Positions 1 to 12,900 of a DNA stretch of 64,000 nucleotides are shown here, one piece after another. Position 1 is the stretch's first letter, and every line of letters begins with the position of its first letter. Position numbers and translations under genes: made by a program. The notes below the pieces were generated by a model. That model had not been told where the DNA came from. It saw nothing but the letters and a program-made list of their open reading frames with translations, and did no database searches. Source of the DNA: Purshia tridentata (taxonomy: Eukaryota > Streptophyta > Magnoliopsida > Rosales > Rosaceae); assembly GCA_003254885.1 (NCBI GenBank), contig QANT01005646.1, positions 31,332-95,331 of the forward strand. Reading direction: 5' to 3'.

Positions 1-158
1 GAATAAACCTTAAAACTAGTGGAGTGTTAATAAATAAACTCTCCATATTCTTATAGCTAAAACTTTTGTGAAAAGTGACGAACTAACAAAAATTAACAAA
101 GATAATGGAGAGAAAAAATCAATAAAGGAAAAAAAAGAGAGGAGGTAATGAATATAAC

Positions 159-3100
159 CTTCTCATTCAGAGCATCACTGTCTGGCAAAGGGAAATGAAT
201 GGAGTTCCTGCCAGCAGCAGATTCAAATAATTGTGGTTCAATACTTCTAGAAAAATAAGCAAAATCCGTTTCAATCTGTTTGGACGAATATAGCAACTCC
301 AATATCCTGCGTGGTTAAATGGATAATTCTGATGTGCACCACATAAATTGATCTTTGAAATGGAATAGAGTCTAATACACCAAACCTGAAGCCACTAGTC
401 ATCATGTCATTGGTTACAAGCTCAAAGATATCCTGGAGAATTTTTACGACTTCACCATGGTGGTCTTCATTTCCCTCAACCTTACAACATTTCATATAAC
501 AGATCAGGAAGGCTTAAAGCAATGATTTTTCAAAAGCATATGATGAACAACAGTACAATGGCTTTGGAGGAAATGGAATACTTACCAGAAGCTCAGTTAA
601 CTCGATACATTTATCTAGAAGATCTGGAAGTTCAGTCATCCTAAAGTCCACAAGTAGACTTGATCTTTCGATGCTTTCTTCGATTTTAGTCAGGATGGCA
701 GATACAATCCTGAAAAGCAATGCAGATTAGCCTATATAATTTACAACAATGATATAAATTGGAAGTGGGACATAAATACAATGTCCATGACTCTTCATTG
801 CACTTGCCTACTAGATGTTCAAAAAAAAAAAAAAAAAACACAACATACACAAACACGTATACATATATTTGCCATATTTACCTTTTTTCAAGGTCACCAA
901 CAACGAGGATTTCAAGGATGTACTTCAGTGACTCGTAGCACTCCTTCACAGCACAGTTCATGTACTCATCTTTTTTAATTTTTCTGACTAGAATCTCATC
1001 CCTCCCCACAAAATCCTTTGCAATACACAATGCTGTTGAAAACTAGTATGTATAGGAGACATGTTTATATATGAACCACAAAAGAGAAAAGAAAGATAAC
1101 AAATTTTGAAGATAGATGATACCTTATTTCCAAGAAGGAAAACAGGCCAACGAAGTATGCCAGAAAATAATTCTGATGAAATAGGTATTGTCATCAAATC
1201 CAACTCCCTATAGTAGAAACATAATTTTTTTATTTTTTTATAGGAAACAAGAAATTTGTATTAGAAACATAATTTTGTAAGTTATTTTCTTTTAAGTTTT
1301 TCTGAAAACACACCAGTACCAAATCATATCACCTGTTGCTTATCAAGTCTTCCAATCGAAAACTATTGATAATCTGGTTCCAAACTAATGCAAACTTGGC
1401 AACACCATTTTTTTCATTCTTTGATACCTGAGAAGATAAGCTTGGCACTTAGAAAGAGATTCTTCAAGAAATTAGTTTGATAGAAAAATTAAAACCTCAT
1501 ACCTTTTTGAATTTATTGTGAAAGAAGCCTTTTTTTCTCTTTTGACCATTTCTAGATGAGGGTGGGATGAGGGAAATATTGAATGCAGAAGGCAAGGAGT
1601 GAAATCTACTTCTCAACATTCCCAATGTCCGAATCTATAATACAGCAGAGGAGTAAGACAGGTACCATAAGGCTTTTCAGGGGAAAAAAAAATGCGGCTT
1701 ACCTCACCAAGGTGATTCAAAATGCCATAGACTCCACCAAAGATTGTGCAGAAAACAGAATACCATATCTGAGTGTCCATAAAATACACCTAATAAACAG
1801 AAAATAGAATACGTACATGAGAGGTGAGATTTCAACAAGTATAAAAGTCAAAGTAAGACTGGTTAACATAAATTCTGTAAGTTTCATCTTTAATTTTTTA
1901 TTGAATGATATATGTCATTTTCAGCTTGATTTCATTTCTATGCTTGGATGGAAGTCTAGTTATCATTATGATGTTAATGAACCATCTATCAAAATGTGCT
2001 TCTATCCGTCTGAAGAAACAGAAGGTTGAACACCAGAAGAAACTTTAATTACTTAGACAAAACTCACAACTACTATTGGAGCCCACACAGCAACAATTGC
2101 ACCAGCATTACTCTGAACTGCAAGAGAAAATTTTATCAATTTTTTAATTATAAATATAATGGAACTGATATTCAACCCCCAATACTGATAATGTACAAAT
2201 ATATGGTAAATACCTTTTGGAAAAAGCTCATGCCAATCATACTTTTTCACTCCAATTTTCATAATCTTCTTTGTCGGTTCTATAAGTGGTTTTATCTGCA
2301 TTTTTCGATTGCCCATTGTAAACAATAGGTTTATTACATATTCAAGTTTTTAATTATGATCAAAGTCATTAAAAAATTATGAACACAAAAAAAATGCAGT
2401 AGTACCCACCTCAAAAAAGTAGCTGAAAGAAAATTTGCTCAGCAGTACTAGTACCCAAAACAATGTATACCTATGTAGTAAGGAAAAAGAAAAATAAATT
2501 AGGGAACAATATATAAAAGGACATGGTACCTAGCAAAAACTTATGATAGGGTGCAGTATATACTTTAACACTGAAAGCTGGCTTTCTTGCATCCCACGTC
2601 CAATATATAATCTAGGCTACATGATCAAAACAAAATAGTCAAGGAATATCCACAAAGTTAAAAACCAAATGTCAACCTAAGAGGTACATAAGATAAGCCA
2701 TAGATATAGGCTATATAGCCACTCATTAAAGAAACCCAAAATACTGCATTTGATAATGCCCAATCATGCATATGTATGCATTTGTAACAGTTCTTTGTGA
2801 TCATGTGCATAGCACTTACGTCCATTAATAATTCTTTTGGAGTGCATTTATGGATATAATTAACTTTTACCAAACCACTAATTTAAAACTCACAACTTTC
2901 ATAAGTTCAAGAAGGAAATAAGTTTACTGGTATTGGTGTCTTTAATCTCATTGGTTCATATCCAGTAGTTATTAAAATACTCAATGCAAGAACAAATTCA
3001 AAATCAACAAAACTTTTATCAAAGATTATCCAAAAGGTATTATGAATCAAATGGCAAGCTACATGAAGAACCTACCAGTGTCCACCCAGACAAAATAGTG

Positions 3101-6100
3101 CATATTCGATGATTAGAGATTTCGATGTATTTGCGAACCGGAGGAACCAAAAATAACACCATCTCAACTGCGTTAGTCATCAGATAAATTGCAACTGCAA
3201 CCATATAGGAAGAGAAACACCACTCTTGAAGCCAGCTTTCATATCGTGTGGGATAACAAGTATATTTTCTTCTAGAATTAGCAAAATATACAGGAAGAAT
3301 TATAGTCCATATCACTGCAAGAACCAGCTTCATGACATGCTTTACTTTTTCAGAGAATTCCATTGTTTGTCTGGTTTTCCATGTAAAGACAATGTCGAGT
3401 GTTGCTGCAATCCCAAACCTCTATTAGATTTTCATTATAAATGATCATAATATACTTTGTAGCTAATCACTCAAGTATCTAACTATGTAATGTTAACCCA
3501 GTATAAAAAAGAAAACAAATTACTGATTTTAATTTTTAATAGATACATTAAATACATTACATGGCAACAATGATATAATTTATTCTAAGGTAAAAGCACC
3601 AGCTTAATAGAGCTATAAGAAATCTTTCAATCAAGTTTTCCATGTGCCACAAATCTAGGACATGCTCACTACAATAGTGCGATACCATAAAAGAAGTTGC
3701 CACAAATAGGACTTCCTATAATCAGTTATACAAGCTAGATCAACCAAACACACAACCGATATGGGACTCAGTCAGTACACACTTGCACAACACCCAACAT
3801 CCAACACTCATACATAACTAGAGTACTATCACAGTCTCCTTCACTCAAATCCCTAGTACCTTCATTAGGATCATTTCGCTGCAATACCCCGACTGCCATG
3901 TGGCATTATCGAGTTGTCTTTTGTACCATTTGTCATGACTTGGAAATATGTTCATCACATTGTTGCAATATCCCCAAAAAACTTAGACACAAACAAGGCT
4001 CTCCATAGTCGCTGTACAAGATAGATAGACCCAGCATACAATCTATATTGGATTCAACATATGCTAGCACAACACGCAACACAGAAATAGAATATCGAGG
4101 TACTCCAGACACTTGAAATTAGGATTAAACTACTTACTGCACTTAGAATGGAACCCAAGATTGGGTTCTCACCAAATTAGACCTACATATACACAGAATT
4201 TTCCCCAGCGTATGGCTGACGTGGGACTCAAGGTATCACATTATGATTAAGTATTGAACCCATTATAATCTAGAAAGTAACTAATAAAACATATCCTTAA
4301 AGCATCATAGGAAATAACTTAAGAAACAGTAATATCCTATTAATAGGTACCCAAAAAAGAAAGGGACAAATGACAGCTTTTCTTGCTAACATGCCCTTAA
4401 AAGTCATTGAAGATGTAGAAATCTGTATTACAACTTCTAATAGAGAATAACAAATATGATTGATAAATAAGGTGAGACAAACTAATGCTTCTTCTGACCA
4501 AAAGGGCAATAACCTAATAACACATAACAAGACTATGCTGAAATCATGATAAGGCTCCAGTAATTCTACTTTAAGCTGTATTTTTTTTTAATACTGTGAT
4601 GGTAATAGAATAAAATAGAATCATACCTCGTATGAGTTTAAGAAATGCAGAGGTAATGAAGATGCTGGTGATGTCCTCAAATATAACCTTGTCAAAAAAT
4701 TGAAGTGGAGATTCCAATTCATGGCACGCCATAATTATTAATGCCTACAGAGCAAAATCAAAAGTTAAGCAACAAGGAAATCATTGAAAGAAAGAAGTAG
4801 TTGGTAAAACGTTCATATTAGATTTAAATGCACCTGAAGTGAAAGAATAAAAAAGCTCCACATTCTGTCGAAGCTTCTAAAAATTTGCCAAAAGGAGCGG
4901 ATTTCTACAAAATTTGTTTTCCCTAACCATTTTTGTTCACAATTTTCTTCTTTGGTAGCCTGTGAGAACAGAAAAACATGTGAGAGAATGAACAAGGATT
5001 ATCAAAATATGGATCAGTTGACTCATAGAATTGTAAACTACTGGTCCTGCTTCTAAGAATCAGTTTGAAACCCCACAATGCTAGGAACTCAGAAAGTTGA
5101 AGAAAGGATCCAAGACATTTTCCTAAGCTATTGCTTTCCCACTTTGGGTATTCATAATCCATTAACTTCAATATTGGAATAAAGTTATACCACCAGTTCT
5201 TCGTCTTCCTCCCCTTCTTCCTTGATTTTTTCTTCTACAGCACCAGTAGATACTGAAGCATTCTTAGCGTTGGATTTCTTTGTTGACTGTACACAAAAGA
5301 AATCATTATCCAGACGCATGGGCCAATCTATTTTGAAACAATCAGGAGACCTGCAAAAAGACAGCAGAGTTTATGATCCTAACTCATTGGAAGCCAAACT
5401 TGGATGACATGTAGCAATATTATATGTAAATCAAATCAATACTAACCAAAAATACTCATTCAGATCATCATAGTTTCTCCACGTAGAATGGTCAGCAGTC
5501 CCACTTTTGCTTTTCTCGGCTTCCTTCAGTTTTATTAGAAAAAATAAATAACAAATTAGCTACAAAACTGGTTCAACTGAAAGCATAGGGCATTCATAAA
5601 GTACCTCTCTTATAACCCTGTATATGGGGGTTACTACATTGTTAAGAAAAGACTCAGACTGCCCTCCATATGCTGGCATGACCTTCTCCCATGTTTTCAA
5701 GCTAACAGCACCAGTTAACATACCATGTAACTCATATGCCATCTTAAAGAAAAGAAGAAAAAAATTATTAATAATATACAAATTTTAGGCATATACTCTG
5801 GAAAGAAACTCGTGCATTACCTTGATGCATAAAAGAGCATGTTTACTCATGATTATCATAGGGTATATAATCATGAAGTTAAACTTAAGTTTGTAATTTA
5901 TCAAAACTGGAAAAAAATAGTAAGAGGGGTCTATCTTGATCCTCTTCTCTCTAACTAGCTCAGGACAATGCTTAAGTGTTATACTATTAGAATACTAAAG
6001 AGAAAATTGCAACATATCATATGAAATATTCAGTTAATCATAAACCAAGTAACAAAACAAGCAGTAAATAGCAAGCAGGAGCAAATGTGGTCAAACTGTT

Positions 6101-9100
6101 AGGCGAGTATAGTTTTCTTCAAAGCACTTTGTCAAGTTACCATATACCCAAAAGCTTAAGGTGTTAGGAAACAAGCCCAACACCAACAATGTATATCAAA
6201 CCTAACACAAAAAATGCCAACACTCCCCCCCACATGTAAGACTCACCAATAAAGATAAAAAAAAAAATTGCAAGTTTACATGTGAAAAATTAAAGAAATT
6301 ACAGAATTGGTCCAGAAAAAAAATGGAATTACAGAAAGGGGATTATTAGGAATTAAACCAAAGTCCTCATACACAAAACCAAGCACAGATAACATGTCAA
6401 GTTGCTGCTATACCCAAAAGGTTATAGCATTAGGAAATGGATATAGCATTACACATTGAGTCCAACAGAACACCGGCTAATACTTTAAGCAAAGAAAAGG
6501 GAAAAAAAATGCATCACTTAAGCAATCAAGGTGGTAAGGTGGTAAATGTCTCTCAAAAGACATAAATTCCTTGAACAATTCTTATGAAAGTCTCTTGTGA
6601 ATCAAGAGTAACGATCTGAAAGTTTTCTTTCGTTTGCACAGGATGATGCTGATTAAAGAATCTGGCAGATAAGGTTTCTGCATCTACATGGTATAGATTA
6701 TACATAAATAATGATCAATATGATTATAAAGATTTAAAACAGTACAAAATTAAATTACACATGGTAGAAGCACACGCCTACACATTTGTACATTCTTAAG
6801 TAAAAATGAACCTTGGTGCATTTGACATGAAATAAATGATTGGATATATTTGAATGAGCCAAACACGAAGTTTGAATCAGTCTTATGGAGCTACTAGTCA
6901 GAAGTAGATTTTAAGCTTACTTGGTGAAAAATATAGCATAGACACTCTGGCATGAATCTCAAATTTGCAGCCTCCCCCCATATAAGAAGGTAAAGCCCTA
7001 GATATAAAAGTTTATATTGTTGGGCTTCTTGTTTCACATAAGGTAACCTGCACAGATAAATAATGAATTATAGTAAGGGGGTAATGACAACACAAGCTTA
7101 AGTACTAAAAAATGGTGAAACAGAGGAGATCACAAATGAAAAATAAAAAATAAAAGAATATTATACAATCAGATGAAAGAATGAAAGGGCAAAAGCAGAA
7201 GATTTAAGTCAGAAAGGAATTAAATAGCAGACATTGGATCAGAATTCAGTAGAAAAATAAAAGGAATGTTTCATTGGTTTGTTAGCGTTAGGTGGAAACC
7301 TGATCATTTATTCTTACCGGATGTTGCTTTGTCTCCCCAAAAATTTGCACCAGTTTGTATAATTTTTAAAAAATCTCCTCATTAACTCATCCACTGCACC
7401 ATCCCCTAACTGGTATCACAAGAACAAGAAACGTCAATACAACAGTGAAAATAATATAATATTAAACCAAAATGTATAAACTCCAATAACAAAAACACCT
7501 TTGGGACATCTTTCTGCATATGAGTTTTCCGTATGTGTATGTTAGCAAGGAGTAGAAGTAGATGCTCCCTCTGATTGGCTATATTTCCTTCCTGAAATAA
7601 GATATCATATGAATCAAATTCTGAAAGAAACAAAAAACCACAAAAAACTATGAAGTGCAAGTCAATTGGCCAGCTACTAAACCATATATTCTATTATAGA
7701 AGGAGGGGGTGGGGGAGCGAGAAGAAAAAATTTAGTTGAGAATTTGGAAAAAAAAGAAAAACCTGAAATCCAAAGCAGTACTGAAGAAAATCAAACAAAT
7801 CAACGAAATTCCCATGTTTCTGAAAATCTTCGGCTGAAGGGATACCACGAATATTGCAAACAGCTGCTACTGCAGCCTTAATCTGTATTATTTCATTAGT
7901 TTGTTAGCATTCTCCCCCACATATTACAATATCATAGGCTTGCTGCACTACCATGTTCTGATATGACCATTTGGATCATTATTTAGATATAAAAAATACA
8001 AAAAGGAAAAAAAAAACTTATATTAACATACAGCATCGCACCTCAGGTAGTTGCATAATTTCTTGCTGAATACCTCCACGATCAAGTGGTAGAATATTAT
8101 ATGGCACAAAGAGATCATCAGATTTTTCCTGGATGCCACCTCTATTAGCAAGGGCCTACGGGAGATATAAACATTGAATATAATCAGATATAGTTTAGAA
8201 GCCATATAAGACATAAGCATCGCTTTTATCATCATATAAGACTTGGGAAAATGAAGCATAAACACAGAAAATAAGTATAAAAACAAGAAGAAAGAGGGAA
8301 TATACCTGAGGACCAGGTGTATTTGAAACTGTCTTTAGAACTTCACACAACACAGAACCAATTCTACGTGCATTTAACAACTTCTCCCTGTGACTGACTC
8401 AGATCAATTCCAACATATTAATTTTACTTAGCCGACAAATCTATTCAATACTTTTAGTTGGTTAGTAGCCAAATGGCATATCCCAAAACATATATGTATA
8501 TATATTATGTATATATGGATGTATATCATGTATTTACCTATTTTCCAACACAGATCCTCCACGTTTAATGTACTCCTCATAAGCACGATAAACACGTCTT
8601 AGTTCACGTATATCACTCTTTTCCTTCCGCTTCCTTAATGTAATTTCTTCATCCTATAACCCATTAATACCAACAAAACATTCAAAGGTTGGGAGGAAAT
8701 CATTATCCCACCACAAAAGAAGAAATTAACTTTTTGCTTCCAGAAATGATGCTAGCATCAAAGTAGTTAAAAGACACAGGAAACACAAGGTATACATCCA
8801 ACTGACACATAGAATATGAGAGAAGGAATGATCAAAGTTGGAAAACATAGACCTACATGTAATGACATTTCATAGATGACATTGAGAGATAACATATCAT
8901 AGACGCCATAGAAACGTACAAAAATAAATAAATTTGAATGACTAGTTAACTAAGAAATTTTTTTTGAAGTGGTGTAAAGTAGTGCACATCATAATGATGC
9001 CATTTCATGTTGTCAGGGTATATCACATGTTGTGAGCGAGGAATAAGCACTTCATGTTAAGTTTGAATACATTGTTGGGACTAGTTCCAATCACCTTTAA

Positions 9101-10324
9101 AAGACATGTACACCATTATCTGTTCAATCTAATGTTGCCACTAAGGCTCCGACTGCTATTATGGCTTAATCCAACCACATACGTGCAAGTTATGCAATTA
9201 CCCTGTACGCAACTGCATATTTTTATATTATACTTCAAAATGTGTAACCACCTGTTCAAGTCGCTGGAGAAGTGAAGTTTTGAATTGTCGAACACCCCGC
9301 CCACTCGAATTGCGGTCCATGTTATGTGCTATTTCGAAGGCATGAAACCGGCCTGCCCATGAAATTCACTTAGACAATGTTATTGCTGCATGTATTAATT
9401 TTTATAAGCTCAAAATACACTTGTAGGATTGGTGCTACCATCTTTGAGAAAAGACATTAAGCACACCTGCCATGAGTAACTAAATTCAAGGAAAAGAAAA
9501 GGGAAAGCAGTTTCCTCCAAAATGATTGCAAACTTTCATTACTACTCAAACTTGAACCATTTTTCCTATCATATATTGAAATTCCAACTTCATAAAAGAT
9601 ATTGTTGATTTAACACTCTTAAGAGTTTAAATTAAGGTGAACGACCAAACATGTTAATTTACCTTCTTTTTGTGAGGAAGGTAAGGCAATTAAACAAACT
9701 GAATTTATGCAACCTAAATTATAAATATTTAATTAGCAAAACAAAATATTTAGTAGCCAAAAGAAAAATAATTACTACTTAACTTCCTGTTACAAAAATA
9801 ATTTGGTTGGTGGAACAGATGATTGGTTAAACAAATTTTTTCACCTCTAAGACATGGATTATGTCAGCAAGGTGCTTGCAAATTAAAACCAACATCTCCA
9901 ATTGTTCAAAACAGCCAAAGTTAGAACAGGAATTGCTTAGGCCTATGGTCAGTTTTGTGACTGACTAGTTTTCTTATTTCCTAATACCAAAATAAGAGCA
10001 GTAAATGGGCAATTCAAAACTTGAAACCTCCAAATGAAACAAGCTCACCTCTTTAAAAGTTTACAGCTTATTATAAAACAAAACCAGTCAGACAAACAAC
10101 TTACAAAGGTAAGCAATACGAGGCTCCCCGCTTTCGACTAAATTTGCAACACGAAGAAACCTCTGGATTGCAGAGGCCAAAGTGGCAGGCAATCTTTCGC
10201 TCTCAAACGGCTCAGGAACATGATTGTGATAACTTCCAGAGCCCATAGTGATGGCCCTTGTAATGGGTCTTTGAGGCTCTGGGTCACCTTCATAGATAGG
10301 CTCTGCAACCACAATCTCAGACAT
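159..10324 (-). CDS. CALS8: Callose synthase 8-like (glucan synthase-like 4), N-terminal half; cut by window edge
   Basis: Plasma-membrane 1,3-beta-glucan (callose) synthase subunit using UDP-glucose. I read 27 exons, all in phase (3,186 nt, about 1,062 residues): 10105-10324, 9252-9352, 8538-8653, 8306-8387, 8042-8155, 7763-7882, 7499-7591, 7318-7409, 6921-7047, 5605-5742, 5447-5523, 5191-5350, 4834-4959, 4627-4744, 3076-3404, 2564-2616, 2410-2470, 2214-2295, 2068-2117, 1703-1789, 1503-1634, 1333-1427, 1123-1207, 882-1042, 586-709, 386-480, 159-306. The N-terminus ([19 protein letters not shown], then [20 protein letters not shown]) matches Arabidopsis CALS8 better than CALS1-3, 5 or 7 as I remember them. 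A Vta1-like N-terminus is followed by the FKS1 domain ([20 protein letters not shown]) and about six hydrophobic segments from exon 13 on ([29 protein letters not shown]). The glucan synthase catalytic domain is off the left edge. The acidic loop before exon 13 is the least conserved part; the exon 12 donor could be 5191 or 5194. Confidence 0.93.
3740..4260. repeat. Possible transposon-derived sequence inside a CALS8 intron
   Basis: The intron between exons 14 and 15 (3405-4626) carries the phrase GATATGGGACTC near 3759 and GACGTGGGACTCAAG near 4210, with runs of AACAC/CAACA between. Phrases of this sort are common in degenerate dicot repeats. I see no terminal repeats or coding potential, so the class is unknown. 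Confidence 0.3.
6140..6480. repeat. Degenerate repeat fragments inside a CALS8 intron
   Basis: The intron between exons 9 and 10 holds two related stretches: ACCCAAAAGCTTAAGGTGTT near 6147 with CCAACACTCCCCCCCACATG near 6218, and a weaker echo (ACCCAAAAGGTTATAGCATT) near 6411. The pairing of an 'AAGCTTAAG..TTAGG' phrase with 'CCAACACTCCCCC' is a familiar dispersed plant repeat. No ends or target duplication were found. Confidence 0.3.
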
Positions 10325-10700
10325 TGGTACTCTGAGCTCAAAAGAAATGATGATGGGACTAAGAACAAGGAGGGAGAGTATGACATGGGTTCAGAGTATA
10401 TAGGTGGGATCTTCTTCTCCATTAAACTTGTTTCTTAGTGTGGTCAGCTTTCGTTTTTGGTATGCTTTTTGCTTTTGGAAACTTGCTTTGTAATCTTTTT
10501 GCTTTAGCTTTTGAAGCTCTCTGTTTGGTTTTTGCTTTCGCTTTTTGAGAGAGAAGGGAAGGAAGTGACCGAGGAAGTGAGTGAGAAGGAGAGAGGGAGA
10601 GGGAGGGAGTATTGTAAGCCGTTTGAAAGCGTGTGAGCAGTTACTTTATCGTTAAGAATTAAGGCGCGAGTGTTTGCCCACACGTGTTTGTCAACAAGAG
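10325..10700 (-). promoter_or_regulatory. CALS8 5' leader and proximal promoter
   Basis: Between 10546 and 10610 the minus strand is a pyrimidine-rich tract of the kind common in plant 5' leaders. A TATA-like CTATATAC lies near 10396-10403 (minus), only about 75 nt before the start codon, so the transcription start is uncertain. An ATG at 10422 (minus) opens a 94-codon frame that overlaps the main start out of frame. A perfect G-box (CACGTG) sits at 10681-10686, followed by a W-box-like GTTGAC on the minus strand (about 10689-10694). Motif presence is seen; regulatory function is inferred. Confidence 0.4.
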
Positions 10701-12130
10701 ATGCCCGAGAAGGGTGTGATAATAATTAACAAATGATTAGATAAAACTTGAGGGTTAATTTAGTAACAACCTTCAAAATTATTGAAAATGAAGTGCCCTC
10801 TTCAGAATTTAGATATTCTACAATGTTCAGTGTGGGGCATTTGAAATATGACAACCTACAATGGTTTAGTGTACGTCCGATATCTTCGTCAATCCAATCT
10901 ATTAATATTGGGATGGTACTATCTAATTTAATTGCGTAAAATTTTTTTTATTTTAGGCCTTTCACATATTATTTTTAAATTTATAATCCGGTTTAGGCTA
11001 GATTGTTCAACCCACAAAAGTTTCTTTGTTTCATTACATCCTCTTGACCTCTCTCCAACCCCAAACACTCCCCACGCATCTCTCTTTTAATACACAAGTG
11101 CCCAGTAATATAATATCACATTTACTGGTAGATTCGAATCAAAATTAAGTTGTAAATTAATTATCTGTTTATTTTATTTAAGAAATATTTCAAACAGCAG
11201 TATAGATTTTCATTTAAAAAGTAAAAGAAAATGACAAGCCTGCCTGATTAATGTGTGCGCTGTATTTTCTTTGCATATATATATATAATATATTATTGTT
11301 GAAAGGCATAAGTCATATAACATTATTTTTCTGTCTATTATTAGTTGTCTTCCAACAACAATACGAGATTACGAGGTTAAGTAAACACAAAACAAAACAA
11401 GTGACAGCCCATTAAAAGTTCTAGTGCTAAGGAATGCAAAGGCAGGAAGTATATGTACGTGACCATATATAATGTCTATTTGATCGAGGGTCAAAAAGGG
11501 TACCTGTAAAGCTTCTGCAATCACTTTTTCATTGCAAATTAAAAAAATTAAAAGACTATGGCTAATGGCTATGGGCATCAGGCATGTTCGTGGTCGGTGG
11601 GTATATTACTGTTTACCCTGGCCTGATTGGGCACTAACGACATATAAGTCTTTATATAATGTTATGGTACGTACTAATTACTTATATCTAAAACAAATAT
11701 GATATATATATATATATCTAGAATATATACGTACACATCATATTATTTTCTGATATATTTTGAAGTGTTAATAACTGTAGTGGCCGTTAGGATGATATAT
11801 ATCTTCTCTGGGACGTCGGTAATTAATCTCATAGCCATATTCATACTCATATACCTAATTCTATATATGTCTCTCTCAACTCAACAATGTAATCGTTCAT
11901 ATATAACATGTTTTGTAGCTTAGTTATATGAATCTTAATTTTGTTTCCCCGGCCTCCTTTTATTCCTAATTTGAGTGCCAATTCAATCTTAATTCAAGCT
12001 AAATAGAACCTATATGAATACTAGGTAGAGTGTACGTATTGATGTTATATAACCTATATGAATATACTTGGCAATTGAAACCATGCAATCCATGCATAGT
12101 GTTCGTGAAAAAAAATAAAATTGATATATA
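10700..12130. other. Intergenic DNA, no gene seen
   Basis: AT-rich sequence between the CALS8 promoter and the NAC region. It holds short TA runs (about 11278-11290 and 11702-11717) but no open frame with recognisable protein content on either strand. Confidence 0.6.
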
Positions 12131-12132
12131 TG

Positions 12133-12496
12133 CTTTCTGGATGGCTTTTTTTGTGTGGTGGAAATAGCATCCTTTTCCAGAGAGGGGCTTCCATGGGGCA
12201 TGCCCCAATGGGGCAGCTCTCACAAAGAGGTGGGCCCTACAATACATGGGGTCTACCTCTTTGTGAGAGCTGCCCCATTGGGGCATGCCCCATGGAAGTC
12301 TCACGCTCCTTTTCCAAGAAGAATTTGGTGAGCTTAGCTATAAGCTAGCCGCCATATCTATTACATATCTAACATCAAATACTTTCTGGATGGCTTTTTT
12401 TGTGTGGTGGAAATAGTATCCTTTTCCAAGAAGAATTTGGTGAGCTTAGCTATAAGCTTATAGCCGCCATATCTATTACATATCTAACATCAAATA
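12133..12496. repeat. Tandem duplication of a ~112-115 bp unit, one copy interrupted
   Basis: Unit 1 runs 12133-12381 and unit 2 runs 12382-12496. Both start CTTTCTGGATGGCTTTTTTT and end ATATCTAACATCAAATA. Removing the 127-bp element and one 10-bp target copy from unit 1 leaves 112 bp that aligns to the 115-bp unit 2. The differences are a C/T change and a 3-nt gap in the AAGCTTATAGCC stretch. Confidence 0.85.
12180..12306. mobile_element. 127-bp palindromic MITE with 10-bp target duplication (Mutator-like)
   Basis: A 44-bp perfect inverted repeat (12188-12231 against 12255-12298) surrounds a 23-bp spacer. The outer 8 bases on each side pair imperfectly, and both ends start with G when read inward. 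The element is bracketed by the direct repeat TCCTTTTCCA at 12170-12179 and 12307-12316. The sister repeat unit at 12382-12496 contains this site once and lacks the element, so it serves as an empty-site control. A 9-10 bp target duplication with long inverted arms is typical of Mutator-superfamily MITEs. The element has no coding capacity and must have been moved by a transposase from elsewhere. Confidence 0.85.
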
Positions 12497-12807
12497 TCTC
12501 CTAGTTACTAATTATGTTAATTACCCTAGCTTAACTAGGACTTAATCCTAGATGTACGCAACGTACGTAAGACACCTGGCAGGTACGTGGACTGCCAGTT
12601 CGTCATTTATCTCCATTTCAAGCTCCTATTGGTCCATCAAGTCACACAAGCTAGTGTTGATTAGCTTCATGCATGGCTTTCGGAACAAGAAACACTAATT
12701 ACCAATCAGACCTAATTAATCCTAGTGGACTCAGGGAATACAGAATTAATTTCTCCTAATATTACCCTAGCTAAGCCCTAATGATCGACCCAATTACCAA
12801 TCACTAT

Positions 12808-12813
12808 TATAAA
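12808..12813 (+). promoter_or_regulatory. TATA box of the NAC gene
   Basis: TATAAA lies 93 nt before the chosen NAC start at 12901. The in-frame ATG at 12781 is upstream of this TATA box, which argues that it is not transcribed as a start. Confidence 0.55.
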
Positions 12814-12900
12814 TGCACCGCACCAAAGACCTTACTTACACTCCCATACTCACTCTGTCATTGCTCTCTCGATCACCTCACAGCCTTCTCTCCAATTCCG

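Noticed and set aside
11999-12348. Open frames on both strands through the palindrome
   Set aside because: They arise from the inverted arms of the MITE; the two strands encode the same artefact.
12781-12900. In-frame upstream ATG extending the NAC protein by 40 residues
   Set aside because: It precedes the TATAAA at 12808 and the extra residues (MIDPITNHYYKC..) are unlike any NAC N-terminus.
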